Assembly: GCF_007097395.1 (NCBI RefSeq)
Contig: NZ_VKDC01000009.1
Coordinates: 62,001 to 126,000 of the forward strand
Length of the DNA stretch: 64,000 bases
Reading direction: 5' to 3'
Origin: Fulvivirga sp. M361
GTDB lineage: Bacteria; Bacteroidota; Bacteroidia; Cytophagales; Cyclobacteriaceae
Positions 55,730-63,811 of this stretch are shown here, one piece after another. A program made the translations under genes and the position numbers. The notes under the pieces are model-generated. The model was not told the origin of the DNA. It searched no databases and saw nothing but the letters and a program-made list of their open reading frames with translations. Position 1 is the stretch's first letter, and each line of letters starts with the position of its first letter.

Positions 55730-56860
55730 TTAGATCATAGTGAGAGCTTGCTCCAGGTCAGCAATCAGGTCATCAGTATCTTCGATACCAGCGGAAACAC
55801 GTAATAATCCGTCAGAGATCCCTACTTTCAATCTCTCCTCAGCACTTATCTTGGAATGAGAAGTTTGAGCAGGACAGGTAATGGTTGATTCTACACCTCC
55901 AAGGCTCATAGCTGACTTTATCAACTCTAACTTCTTTACAAAGGCATTAGGATCAGTTCGGATTTCGAAGGACAACATACCACCAAAACCAGACATTTGG
56001 GCCTTGGCAATATCATGGCCGGGATGATTAGTTAAACCCGGATAATAGACATTCGATATCTTTTCATGGCCCGATAAAAATTCACTGATCTGTTGAGCGT
56101 TTTGATTTTGTTGGTTTACACGTAAAGCAAGTGTTTTAAGGCTGCGTTCCAATAGATAACACGATTGAGCATCCAGACTGCCGCCCATTTTAATGGCTGA
56201 GTCCCAAATGCCTTCTACCAAAGATCTGCTGGCCAACGCCGCACCACAACAAATGTCACTATGTCCTCCCAAGTACTTTGTTCCGCTGTGCATAACGATA
56301 TCAACACCCTGATCAATTGGGTTTTGATTGATAGGAGATGCAAACGTATTGTCAATAAGAGTGATAATTTTTTTTGACCGGGCCATATTTGTCAGAGCTT
56401 TCAGGTCTATGATCTTGAGTAAAGGGTTTGAAGGAGTTTCAACATAAATTAACTTGGTACTGGCTTTAATGGCGGGCTCATAATCCTTCCAGTCCATGCT
56501 GTCCACAAATGTATATTCTATACCAAAACGTTCCATTTGTGTGGTAATAGTATAATGTGTTCCTCCGTACAGGTCATTTTGGAATATAGCATGATCTCCT
56601 TTTTTTAACAGGCTGAATAGTACCGTTGTAATAGCGGCCATGCCAGAACTAAAAACCAAGCCGTCTTCTGCATTCTCCAGTGCGCTGATCTTATTTTTTA
56701 CGGCCTGTTGGTTAGGGGTATTAAAGTAGCGAGGGTAAGCATTGATATCTACATTTACATAGTCGTATGCTGTAGAGGTATAGATCGGTGATACCGTTCC
56801 CTGATGTACATCATCTTTGAGCGTCCCACTATGTATACATTGTGTTTTTTTACTATTCAT
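55730..56860 (-). CDS. PLP-dependent trans-sulfuration enzyme (cystathionine gamma-synthase/lyase type)
   Basis: 376 aa, family-typical length. PLP-binding Lys195 in MHSGTKYLGGHSD, Tyr in RYFNTPNQ, and the SSGMAAITT loop with the conserved serine. YVETPSNPLLKIIDL and TLIDNTFASPINQ are both family motifs. Whether it is synthase (MetB-like) or lyase (MetC/CTH-like) cannot be decided from the sequence. It precedes the fructosamine kinase gene by 3 bp. Confidence 0.9.
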   Translation of the reverse strand: MNSKKTQCIHSGTLKDDVHQGTVSPIYTSTAYDYVNVDINAYPRYFNTPNQQAVKNKISALENAEDGLVFSSGMAAITTVLFSLLKKGDHAIFQNDLYGGTHYTITTQMERFGIEYTFVDSMDWKDYEPAIKASTKLIYVETPSNPLLKIIDLKALTNMARSKKIITLIDNTFASPINQNPIDQGVDIVMHSGTKYLGGHSDICCGAALASRSLVEGIWDSAIKMGGSLDAQSCYLLERSLKTLALRVNQQNQNAQQISEFLSGHEKISNVYYPGLTNHPGHDIAKAQMSGFGGMLSFEIRTDPNAFVKKLELIKSAMSLGGVESTITCPAQTSHSKISAEERLKVGISDGLLRVSAGIEDTDDLIADLEQALTMI

Positions 56861-56918
56861 CTCGTTTTTAACTTAGCTTCTAACTTGCAGGAGCTTATAG
56901 CATAAGCGTGGTATGAAT

Positions 56919-57851
56919 TTACTTCCACTTCACTACTTCACCATTTTTGTGAATGCTGATATAATCAGGAATGGCCTCCAGGATCTCTTTGTGCAGCGCC
57001 TCTATCAGTTTTTGCTTTAAAAAGCTCTTCTTGATAAACAGGCTTACCTCCCGTACGGGTTGTGGGTCAATGAACTTTTTAAGTCGGCTTTGACTGCTTT
57101 TATCGAAGTCTAATGTTGCCAGCTCCGGAAGCAGTGTTAACCCGCCATGTTTATCAACTATCTTCTTTAATGCCTCCAGGGAGCCACTTTCATATTTAAA
57201 GCGGCCATTATGTTCGCCATACATGTGACAAACCTGAAGTACCTGTTCACGGAAACAATGTCCTTCATTTAACAGCCACAACTCATTGTTGGGAATGTCT
57301 TCTAAACGTAATGCCGGCATATTGTACAGCTTTTCACGATGATTTACATATGCGTAGAAGTGCTCATAAAACAACGGAATACTTGTCATTCCAGCTTCTT
57401 TGTAAGGTGTGACAATTATTCCAACATCCAGCTGTTCATTACTCAGTTTGTTTACCACCTGGTCAGTGAGCAATTCCTCTACCCTCACATTTACTTTTGG
57501 ATATTTCTCCATAAACCCATGAATAAACAGGGGAAGTAAATAGGGTGATAATGTCGGTATAATACCGATGCTTAGTTCTCCGTTCAACCCATCTTTTTCG
57601 TCATTTACAATCTCATTCACGCGTTTGGCTTCATTTAATGCCAGGCGGGCCTGAGTAATGATCCGCTTTCCAATGTCCGTAGGAACTACGGGTTGTTTGT
57701 TTCTATCAAAGATCACCACACCCAGTTGCTCTTCAAATTTTTGAATTTGCATACTTAACGTAGGTTGAGTGACAAAACAACTTTCTGCTGCTCTGCCAAA
57801 ATGCCGGTAATTATCAACGGCCACTATATATTCAAACTGTATTAAAGTCAT
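56919..57851 (-). CDS. oxyR: LysR-type redox regulator OxyR
   Basis: 310 aa from ATG 57851 (a longer frame to 57908 adds 19 residues with no similarity to the LysR start). N-terminal winged HTH is MTLIQFEYIVAVDNYRHFGR to SMQIQKFEEQLG. In the effector domain, Cys199 and Cys208 in NEGHCFREQVLQVC match the peroxide-sensing pair of E. coli OxyR, so it should respond to H2O2 by disulfide formation and activate defence genes. No catalase or Ahp gene is beside it. Confidence 0.92.
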   Translation of the reverse strand: MTLIQFEYIVAVDNYRHFGRAAESCFVTQPTLSMQIQKFEEQLGVVIFDRNKQPVVPTDIGKRIITQARLALNEAKRVNEIVNDEKDGLNGELSIGIIPTLSPYLLPLFIHGFMEKYPKVNVRVEELLTDQVVNKLSNEQLDVGIIVTPYKEAGMTSIPLFYEHFYAYVNHREKLYNMPALRLEDIPNNELWLLNEGHCFREQVLQVCHMYGEHNGRFKYESGSLEALKKIVDKHGGLTLLPELATLDFDKSSQSRLKKFIDPQPVREVSLFIKKSFLKQKLIEALHKEILEAIPDYISIHKNGEVVKWK

Positions 57852-58049
57852 CCTGATTTCCCCGTGGGAAATTAAACAATTGATAGATAGTGTGAAAGGA
57901 CATTGCATCCATAAATAAAAAACCCGACAAAATGATTTAATCCTTGATTAGTGCTATAATTTATAAAAATTTATAATACGATATAACCTTCGTATTCCTT
58001 ATATTCAACAAGTTTTACAATTATCAATTACATTACAAATTTTGTCACT

Positions 58050-58385
58050 ATGGCTTTCAATGGAACAGAAGGGAGACCCATCACTCTCGAGCAAGCAAAA
58101 AGATGGACAAAGCGTTATCAGGATGAAAATAAAGGGGCAGTCAAAGCACATTTTTACGGCTGTGAAAGATTGAGGGAATTGTTGGATGAACCCGAATGCG
58201 TAGGGATACGCATTTACTATGGTTTGGACGACGATGGTAAAAGAAAATTGGTACTTGTCGGAGCTAAGGCAGATCAGAACAATATATTACCGCAAGAAGA
58301 AGGAAAGGGGCCACAGCATCAAATTCTAAATGATGGAAGAGATTGTCCTCCTGCATGCCCTGATTTTCTTGAAGACCAATTATAG
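58050..58385 (+). CDS. Small conserved hypothetical protein
   Basis: 111 aa soluble protein. Features seen: TLEQAKRWTKRYQDEN, AHFYGCERLRELLDEPECVGIRIYYGLDDDGKRKLVLVG split over about 31-70, and a Cys-containing C-terminus DCPPACPDFLEDQL. I do not recognise a named family; similar small proteins occur widely in Bacteroidota. It is closed by a strong terminator. Confidence 0.78.
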   Translation: MAFNGTEGRPITLEQAKRWTKRYQDENKGAVKAHFYGCERLRELLDEPECVGIRIYYGLDDDGKRKLVLVGAKADQNNILPQEEGKGPQHQILNDGRDCPPACPDFLEDQL

Positions 58386-58403
58386 TTTCGCATAGCTTGC
58401 ATG

Positions 58404-58448
58404 AAGTACCTATTGCTTAAGTTATAATTGCAATAGGTATTTTTTTTG
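58404..58448 (+). terminator. Intrinsic terminator after the 111-aa gene
   Basis: TACCTATTGC (58407-58416) pairs perfectly with GCAATAGGTA (58430-58439), extended by AAG/TTT-side pairs, followed by a run of eight T. Strong intrinsic terminator. Confidence 0.9.
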
Positions 58449-58471
58449 TACCTGGCAATCTATCTTCGTTT

Positions 58472-59131
58472 ATGAGTATAGAATATTGGTATTATCGAAT
58501 GGCAGATTTTATGACATTGATGGCATTTTTATCCTTCCTGATAAGTACCAAATATTCTAACAAAGAATTGCTACTAATAAAATGGATGCTTTGCATTTCG
58601 GTTATTTCAGATGTGACATTCGCTGTTCCCTTCTATTTTCTGAAATCATATATACCCTACACAGGTTTGATATATCGTGTGGCTGAATTTGTTTTATTAG
58701 TAGAATTTTATTTTCTGGTATTTGGAAAAAATTTTCCAAATAAACTGAAATGGTTGAGTCAGCTCTTGATACCTGTTGCTGTGATTACGTTTACATCTGT
58801 TGATGCCACACCGCTAAGAATAACAAGCAGCATTTTATTCAGTATACTTTCTACTCTTTGGTTTCTGAAAATAATAAGGGAGATGAGTGTTGGTATACTT
58901 ACTAACCTTCCTGTTTTTTGGATGAATTCAGCTTTCCTTCTTTACTTTTCAGGATCGCTTTTCCTTTTTTTGCTTTTCGAACCATTGGGTAAACTCCACG
59001 AAACTTCCGCTATTGTTTCTTATATGTTTCATAACCTATTGGGCGTAATTAAAAACATATTAATTGGGGTAGGTTTTTGGAAGGCAATAAAACTGGCAAA
59101 AGGCCAAATTTCATTGAATTATGACAGATGA
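58472..59131 (+). CDS. Polytopic membrane protein of a three-gene signalling unit
   Basis: 219 aa, about seven hydrophobic helices (around 9-26, 34-54, 66-84, 92-110, 114-134, 145-168 and 184-205). No enzymatic motif. Its stop overlaps the kinase gene by 11 bp, and the kinase itself overlaps the regulator, so the three form one translational unit. The most likely role is membrane sensor for the kinase, which has almost no sensing domain of its own. I do not recognise the family. Confidence 0.78.
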   Translation: MSIEYWYYRMADFMTLMAFLSFLISTKYSNKELLLIKWMLCISVISDVTFAVPFYFLKSYIPYTGLIYRVAEFVLLVEFYFLVFGKNFPNKLKWLSQLLIPVAVITFTSVDATPLRITSSILFSILSTLWFLKIIREMSVGILTNLPVFWMNSAFLLYFSGSLFLFLLFEPLGKLHETSAIVSYMFHNLLGVIKNILIGVGFWKAIKLAKGQISLNYDR

Positions 59132-59930
59132 GGTATTGAATTTGGTAATAATTCTTGTGATAGGGACTTCGGTAACGTTGTTTCTGTCCATTGCCATTAT
59201 TTCTTTCGTAGTGTACTACCAAAAGCGCATGCTTCAAATCAAAATGGAGCGACAAACACTGGAATCGGAATACCAAAGCCGGTTATTACAGGCTACACTG
59301 GAATCGCAGGAAAAAGAAAGAAAGCGGCTGGCTTCGGAGCTTCATGATGGCGTAGGTGCTATGCTCTCAGCCACCAAACTGAGTTTGAATTTTCTTAAAA
59401 AATCAAAGTTAAACAATGACGCTTTGGAATCTGTTAGCGAAGCAAAAGATATGATCGATGATGCAATTGATACTGTAAGAAGAATATCTAAAGATCTTCT
59501 TCCGGCTTCCCTGGAAAAGTTTGGCCTGTCAGAGGCGTTGAGAGAGTTTTGTGATAAGGTTAGTTCAACTCAGGTCAATGTAATTTTTAATGATTACGGT
59601 ATTAAGCCCTTATTAGAGAGAAAAGATGAACTCCCGGTTTATAGGGTGGTCCAGGAAATTGTGAATAATGCTTTAAAACATGCACAAGCAAAAAACATCA
59701 ACATAATAATAAGGAGTGAGGGCTATTTTGATCTTACCATTGATGATGATGGTAAAGGTTTCAATATAGAAGCGGTTAAGAGTGATATCAACAAGGGGGT
59801 TGGATTGTATAATATCGAAAACCGTGTAAAAATGTTGAAAGGTACTATGGATGTGAAAAGTGAGGCGGGAATAGGGACAACGTACAAAATCACCATAAAA
59901 AATGAACAAGTGGACAGTATACATAGCTGA
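59121..59930 (+). CDS. Sensor histidine kinase, NarX/DegS type (HisKA_3)
   Basis: 269 aa. One membrane helix (about 7-32) and a coiled coil (KRMLQIKMERQTLESE), then HisKA_3 with H75 in LASELHDGVGAMLSATK and HATPase_c with N-box VVQEIVNNALKHA, G1 DDGKGF, and GVGLYNIENRV. No periplasmic domain, so the signal must come from the membrane protein encoded just before it. It phosphorylates the NarL-type regulator that follows (29-bp overlap). Confidence 0.93.
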   Translation: MTDEVLNLVIILVIGTSVTLFLSIAIISFVVYYQKRMLQIKMERQTLESEYQSRLLQATLESQEKERKRLASELHDGVGAMLSATKLSLNFLKKSKLNNDALESVSEAKDMIDDAIDTVRRISKDLLPASLEKFGLSEALREFCDKVSSTQVNVIFNDYGIKPLLERKDELPVYRVVQEIVNNALKHAQAKNINIIIRSEGYFDLTIDDDGKGFNIEAVKSDINKGVGLYNIENRVKMLKGTMDVKSEAGIGTTYKITIKNEQVDSIHS

Positions 59931-60558
59931 CGATCAAACCTTATTTAGAAAAGGGATGAGCCGCCTGGTACGTAGCTTTAAGAATGTAGCAGAAGTTCGT
60001 GAAGCAAGCAACGGTCAGGAACTGCTCGATCTGGTGTCTGATAAAAGGCCGCATGCAATTTTAATGGACCTGGAGATGCCAATAATGGATGGTGTGGAGG
60101 CTACTGAAAAGATATTGGCAAAATATGATAATATTAAAATCATCGTCTTGTCTATGCATGATTCACAAAACCATATCTTCTATATGATAGAAGCCGGTGC
60201 TCATGCCTTTCTGCTCAAAAATGCTGAGCCTGAAGAAGTAGAGCAGGCTATTGAGTCAGTGATCGAAAAGGATTTTTACCAAAATGAGATCGTTAGCGCT
60301 GCATTACGTAATGTGACCAGAAGCAGAAAAAAAGTTGATAGCAGGCCAGTTTTCCAAAATCAGGCGGTCTTGAGTGATCGTGAAAAGGAAATTCTCATAC
60401 TCATAAGCCGGGAGTTAACAAATAAAGAGATCGGAGAAAAGTTATTCCTGAGCGAAAAGACGATTGAAAACCATAAAGCCCGTATGATGGATAAAGTAGG
60501 CTCGCGTAATTCTATAGGACTGGTAAAATACGGGTACGAAACGGGCCTTATTACATGA
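59902..60558 (+). CDS. NarL/FixJ-family response regulator (LuxR HTH)
   Basis: 218 aa. Receiver with D10-D11, phospho-acceptor D56 in LMDLEMPIMDG, SMHD in place of the usual T-A, K in FLLKNAEPEE. The C-terminal LuxR-type HTH is at about 155-215 (LSDREKEILILISRELTNKE and LSEKTIENHKARMM). Overlaps the kinase gene by 29 bp, so stoichiometry is probably coupled. Confidence 0.93.
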   Translation: MNKWTVYIADDQTLFRKGMSRLVRSFKNVAEVREASNGQELLDLVSDKRPHAILMDLEMPIMDGVEATEKILAKYDNIKIIVLSMHDSQNHIFYMIEAGAHAFLLKNAEPEEVEQAIESVIEKDFYQNEIVSAALRNVTRSRKKVDSRPVFQNQAVLSDREKEILILISRELTNKEIGEKLFLSEKTIENHKARMMDKVGSRNSIGLVKYGYETGLIT

Positions 60559-60581
60559 TTAGTGGATTTCCCTCAATTCTG

Positions 60582-60620
60582 TAGGTGAATTCACCTAATG
60601 TTTTGCTGCATTTATATTTG
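60582..60620 (+). promoter_or_regulatory. Palindromic operator candidate with a -7 promoter element
   Basis: TAGGTGAATTCACCTA at 60582-60597 is a perfect 16-bp palindrome; 15 bases later TATATTTG (60613-60620) is an 8 of 8 match to TAnnTTTG. The palindrome lies about where the -33 box would be, as expected for a repressor or activator site. It begins 24 bases after the NarL-type regulator stop and lies upstream of the degenerate-receiver gene (60741). Confidence 0.5.
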
Positions 60621-60740
60621 TAATATACTTATAATCAACAAGTTAATTGAAAATCTGAGTTTTCTATCGGGGTAATCCCTTAAAACCTGATCAGGCTAGC
60701 TACTAAATTCGTGGAGTAAGAATTTAAATGTTGGCTTGAG

Positions 60741-61193
60741 ATGAAACCCACAATTCTAATAGTACATCAAGACGATAGAGATAGGAAACGTATGCACGGC
60801 ATACTTTCGAACTTCGAATTTGATCTTATTTATACAAATGATGGTCTTAGCGGTTTGCAGGCAGCAAGATATCTGAAACCGGATTTGGTCATTTGTGAAA
60901 TCGAATTAAAACTTATCGATGGTCTTACATTGGGTAAGAATATTCGAAATGACGAAGAGATAAGCGAGACGCCATTGATATTTCTTCACCATGAACTGGA
61001 CCTTGTACTTATAGAAGAGGCTAAGAAGCTTTCGTCAAGAGCTTTTTTAATTAAGCCTTACGTGGATAATTCGATTATTTATGGTGTGAAACGGGGACTC
61101 CGCAAGGCCCATCTCGTGACCTCGGCTGACCGGAGCCCTGTTCCTTATGAGGAATGTTTCATGAACGTGAGTGCTAATCAGCGTTACGTTTAA
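60741..61193 (+). CDS. Stand-alone pseudo-receiver protein (degenerate response regulator)
   Basis: 150 aa with the receiver fold pattern (TILIVHQDDRDRKRMHGIL, PDLVICEIELKLIDGLTLG, AFLIKPYVDNS). Key residues are altered: the acidic pair is H9-Q10, the phospho-acceptor Asp is E53, the conserved Thr is H83; only Lys105 remains. No output domain follows. It cannot be phosphorylated in the normal way and should act by protein-protein binding or as a constitutive, phosphomimetic-like form. It sits after a NarL-type regulator and behind a palindrome-containing promoter. Confidence 0.85.
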   Translation: MKPTILIVHQDDRDRKRMHGILSNFEFDLIYTNDGLSGLQAARYLKPDLVICEIELKLIDGLTLGKNIRNDEEISETPLIFLHHELDLVLIEEAKKLSSRAFLIKPYVDNSIIYGVKRGLRKAHLVTSADRSPVPYEECFMNVSANQRYV

Positions 61194-61535
61194 ACAAAGA
61201 ATTGTTTTATTGCCAATCACTCGTTATTTAAGCGTAAAAACTTTAATTTATTTGCACATTCTTGGCTACGGATTTGGAAAAAGTAGATGACAGGACAGGA
61301 TACATGAATGTTGTGATCTTCAGAGACCAAAGCCATGAGAATCTGAAAGCGTATTTAGACTTCTTTTCTGGTTTCTCAATGACAGTGCTAAACAGCTGCA
61401 GTATATACTGAAACAGAAGAATCTCTGAACAAGTAACAGGCCAGTACAGTAGTGGATTGCTACGAAATGATCATGAGTAATGGCTAAAAACTAAAGATTA
61501 TTTGGTTAATTTTCCTACAAACATAATCCCCGGTA
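61194..61535. other. 342-bp gene-free region before the membrane protein/patatin pair
   Basis: Contains a short readable frame (about 61262-61408, ending NVVIFRDQSHENLKAYLDFF... with stop at 61406-61408) with coding-like amino-acid content but no good start. It may be the remnant of a lost gene. No terminator or other motif stands out. Confidence 0.35.
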
Positions 61536-62567
61536 ATGCTGAACTCCAATGTACTCGACATTGTAATAGGCCTTGTTTTCATATATCTGATTTTAAGCCT
61601 GTTCGCAAGTGCTATTAATGAACTTGTGATGCGCTGGTTGTATTCAAGAGGTAAAAATCTGAAGAAAGGGATTGTGAACCTGTTATCCGATAACGGTAAA
61701 GAAACAGATATACTGGTAAGTAAATTTCTTCAAAGTCCATCATTCAGGAAATTTTGTAGTTCTAACAATACGTTACCGTCTTATCTGACAGACCGTCGTT
61801 TCGCTGAAGTGTTATTGTTTATACTTAATGGAGACAATAGCACGAAGCAAAATATTGGAAGCATTAAAAAAGGAGTTGAGGCCTTACCTGAAGGAAATAC
61901 CCGGCAATGGCTCATGGCGCTAATTACTGAAGCAGGCGAAAATCTGGAGGACTTGAGAGAACAGCTAAAAAGCTGGTATAACGACGTTATGCAACGTGCG
62001 TCAGGTTGGTATAAAAGGAAAGCTCATCTTTTTCTTTTCATCATCGGCTTTCTCATTAGCATGGTGATGGATGCTGATACCTTTCAAATTGTGCATAAAC
62101 TTAACAATGACCCGTTGGCCAGGGCTGAACTGGTTAAAATGGCAGAGCTCCAGTTGGCGCTACTTTCGGAAGACTCAGCTCAAACGGCTATAACTGACTA
62201 CAGCCTGGATTCATTGTCAAATAATCAGAATAGGCAAAGAATAGGTCAATTAGAGCAACGTGTAGACAGCCTATTCACAAATCAAATTGCTCAATCACAA
62301 AGCATACTTGGTTTGGGGTGGGACATTCCGCAAACTAAATCAGTATTGGTAGCTGGTGAAAAGATTCAGCACAAAACGTCACTTGGTGAAAAGATCGAAA
62401 GCATCTGGTCACAAATTTCTTTTCAGGGAGTTTTTGGGTGGCTAATAACGGCGTTAGCCATTTCTTTAGGAGCCCCCTTCTGGTATGACCTTTTGAACAG
62501 GGTCGCCAGCCTCAGAAGTACAGGTCAAAAGCCTGTGGACAAAGAAATGCCAAAAAGCTCAATATAA
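61536..62567 (+). CDS. Membrane protein paired with a patatin-like phospholipase gene
   Basis: 343 aa. First helix about 7-27 (VLDIVIGLVFIYLILSLFAS), then INELVMRWLYSRGKNLKKG, a cytoplasmic-like region of about 130 residues, a second helix about 166-182 (HLFLFIIGFLISMVM), a hydrophilic region with coiled-coil content, and a last helix about 300-320 (FGWLITALAISLGAPFW). I know no named family. It ends 6 bp before the patatin ORF, so the two likely act together, the membrane protein possibly placing or restraining the lipase at the membrane. Confidence 0.75.
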   Translation: MLNSNVLDIVIGLVFIYLILSLFASAINELVMRWLYSRGKNLKKGIVNLLSDNGKETDILVSKFLQSPSFRKFCSSNNTLPSYLTDRRFAEVLLFILNGDNSTKQNIGSIKKGVEALPEGNTRQWLMALITEAGENLEDLREQLKSWYNDVMQRASGWYKRKAHLFLFIIGFLISMVMDADTFQIVHKLNNDPLARAELVKMAELQLALLSEDSAQTAITDYSLDSLSNNQNRQRIGQLEQRVDSLFTNQIAQSQSILGLGWDIPQTKSVLVAGEKIQHKTSLGEKIESIWSQISFQGVFGWLITALAISLGAPFWYDLLNRVASLRSTGQKPVDKEMPKSSI

Positions 62568-62573
62568 ATACGG

Positions 62574-62816
62574 ATGGAAAAATTCTTAAATGCACCTCAG
62601 TTAAAATTATTCAGGGATAAAGCCCAGGAAATTAAGGCTTCCGGAAAACGATTTTCCGATGTTGAAGATGCTGCCGGACATCAGTTTGTAGACTTGGTGC
62701 AAGAAGGTGGGGGCGTTTTAGGAATAGCATTAGCCGGATACACGTATATTCTGGAATCAACAGGTATACGTTTTTTAGCCTGGCAGGAACATCGGCAGGA
62801 GCAATTAATACATTGA
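62574..62816 (+). CDS. Patatin-like phospholipase, N-terminal part (frame breaks at a slippery heptamer)
   Basis: 80 codons: MEKFLNAPQLKLF..., then the oxyanion-hole motif VQEGGGVLGIALAGYTYILE (GGGxxG), typical of patatin-like phospholipases, ending IRFL and then a run of unrelated residues (AWQEHRQEQLIH) to a stop at 62816. The familiar continuation SLAGTSAG lies in the -1 frame. So this frame alone would make an inactive short product, while a -1 shift at 62771-62777 joins it to the C-terminal part. Confidence 0.85.
   Translation: MEKFLNAPQLKLFRDKAQEIKASGKRFSDVEDAAGHQFVDLVQEGGGVLGIALAGYTYILESTGIRFLAWQEHRQEQLIH
62771..62777 (+). other. T TTT TTA slippery heptamer in the correct phase for -1 frameshifting
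   Basis: In the frame of the N-terminal part the codons are CGT-TTT-TTA-GCC, so T TTT TTA has the X XXY YYZ phase needed for a -1 slip. After a slip the next codons are AGC CTG GCA GGA ACA TCG, SLAGTS. It is the heptamer used by HIV-1 gag-pol. A weak CCTG/CAGG stem occurs directly after it; no strong stimulatory structure is clear. A loss of one T from a run of seven would look the same. Confidence 0.6.
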
Positions 62817-63811
62817 TGATGGCAGCCTTAGGGAAAATTGAAGAGGCTAAATCTGAAAAAATTTTAGACATTCTGAGTAAGAAAGATCTGTTTGACATAG
62901 TGGATGGGGATAAAGCCATTAAAAAACTTATACAGAAAGCTATTAAAAAGAAAAAAGGGCTTGGTTGGAGTGTATTCGTTAATGCTTTTAAGATCTATAA
63001 AACGCTAAAAAATAAACTTGGAATCAACCCGGGAACGGACTTTGAACGGTGGATCACCCGTGAACTTAACAAGCAAGGCATTGATACTATCGGGGACTTA
63101 ATGGAGTTAAGAATGCAAGCTCCTTCGGGCCTTAAAGATGTTACAACGGGAGCATTAATAGATGATCTATTTCCTGACTTGGCAATTGTAACCTCAGATA
63201 TTACCACGAATACCAAAGTGGAATTTCCCAGGATGGCCTCATTGTATTGGAATGATTTTAAAAGCGAGAGTCCCGCTAAACTGGTTCGTGCTTCTATGTC
63301 CATCCCTTTCTTCTTTGAACCGTTCAAAGTAACCAACATTCCTGATGCAGGAAAGGAAAAACACCCGCTTTGGAATGAGAATGCGAAATATTTCGGGCCG
63401 GTACCGGCCTCGGTCAGTTTTGTAGATGGTGGAATGCTCAGTAACTTTCCTATTGATGTATTTCATCGCCAGGATGGGGGTGTTCCCAGGATGCCCACTT
63501 TCGGAGTCCGGTTGAGTACCTACCGCGAAGAGTTTAATAGTACAGATAGCCTATTTGGCTTTAGTGGTGCAATGATCAGTACTATGAGGCAAATACACGA
63601 TTATGATTTTTTAATGAAAAATCCTGATTATCGCCAACTTATATGCCGTGTAAATGCTGATAAAGACTTCAATTGGCTTGATTTTCAGATGCCTGTTAAC
63701 GAGCAAGTAAGACTGTTTTTGAAAGGAGCCGAAGAGGCGGTCAAATTTCTCGATGAATTTGACTGGGAAAAGTACAAAGAAGTGAGACGTAACTTTCCCG
63801 GGTCTTACTGA
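62778..63811 (+). CDS. Patatin-like phospholipase, C-terminal part (-1 frame)
   Basis: In frame -1 the sequence continues SLAGTSAGAINTLMMAALGKIEE, with nucleophile Ser in GTSAG (GxSxG), then RGxSxP-like and FVDGGMLSNFP with the catalytic Asp (DGG). A normal start exists only at ATG 62813/62816, and a product from there lacks the GTSAG serine, so it would not be active. The complete protein is about 410 residues. Together with the N-terminal part this is a patatin/RssA-like serine acyl hydrolase acting on membrane lipids. Confidence 0.85.

Noticed and set aside
61304-61408. 35-codon ORF MNVVIFRDQSHENLK...
   Set aside because: No start context and no supporting neighbour; treated as possible remnant only.
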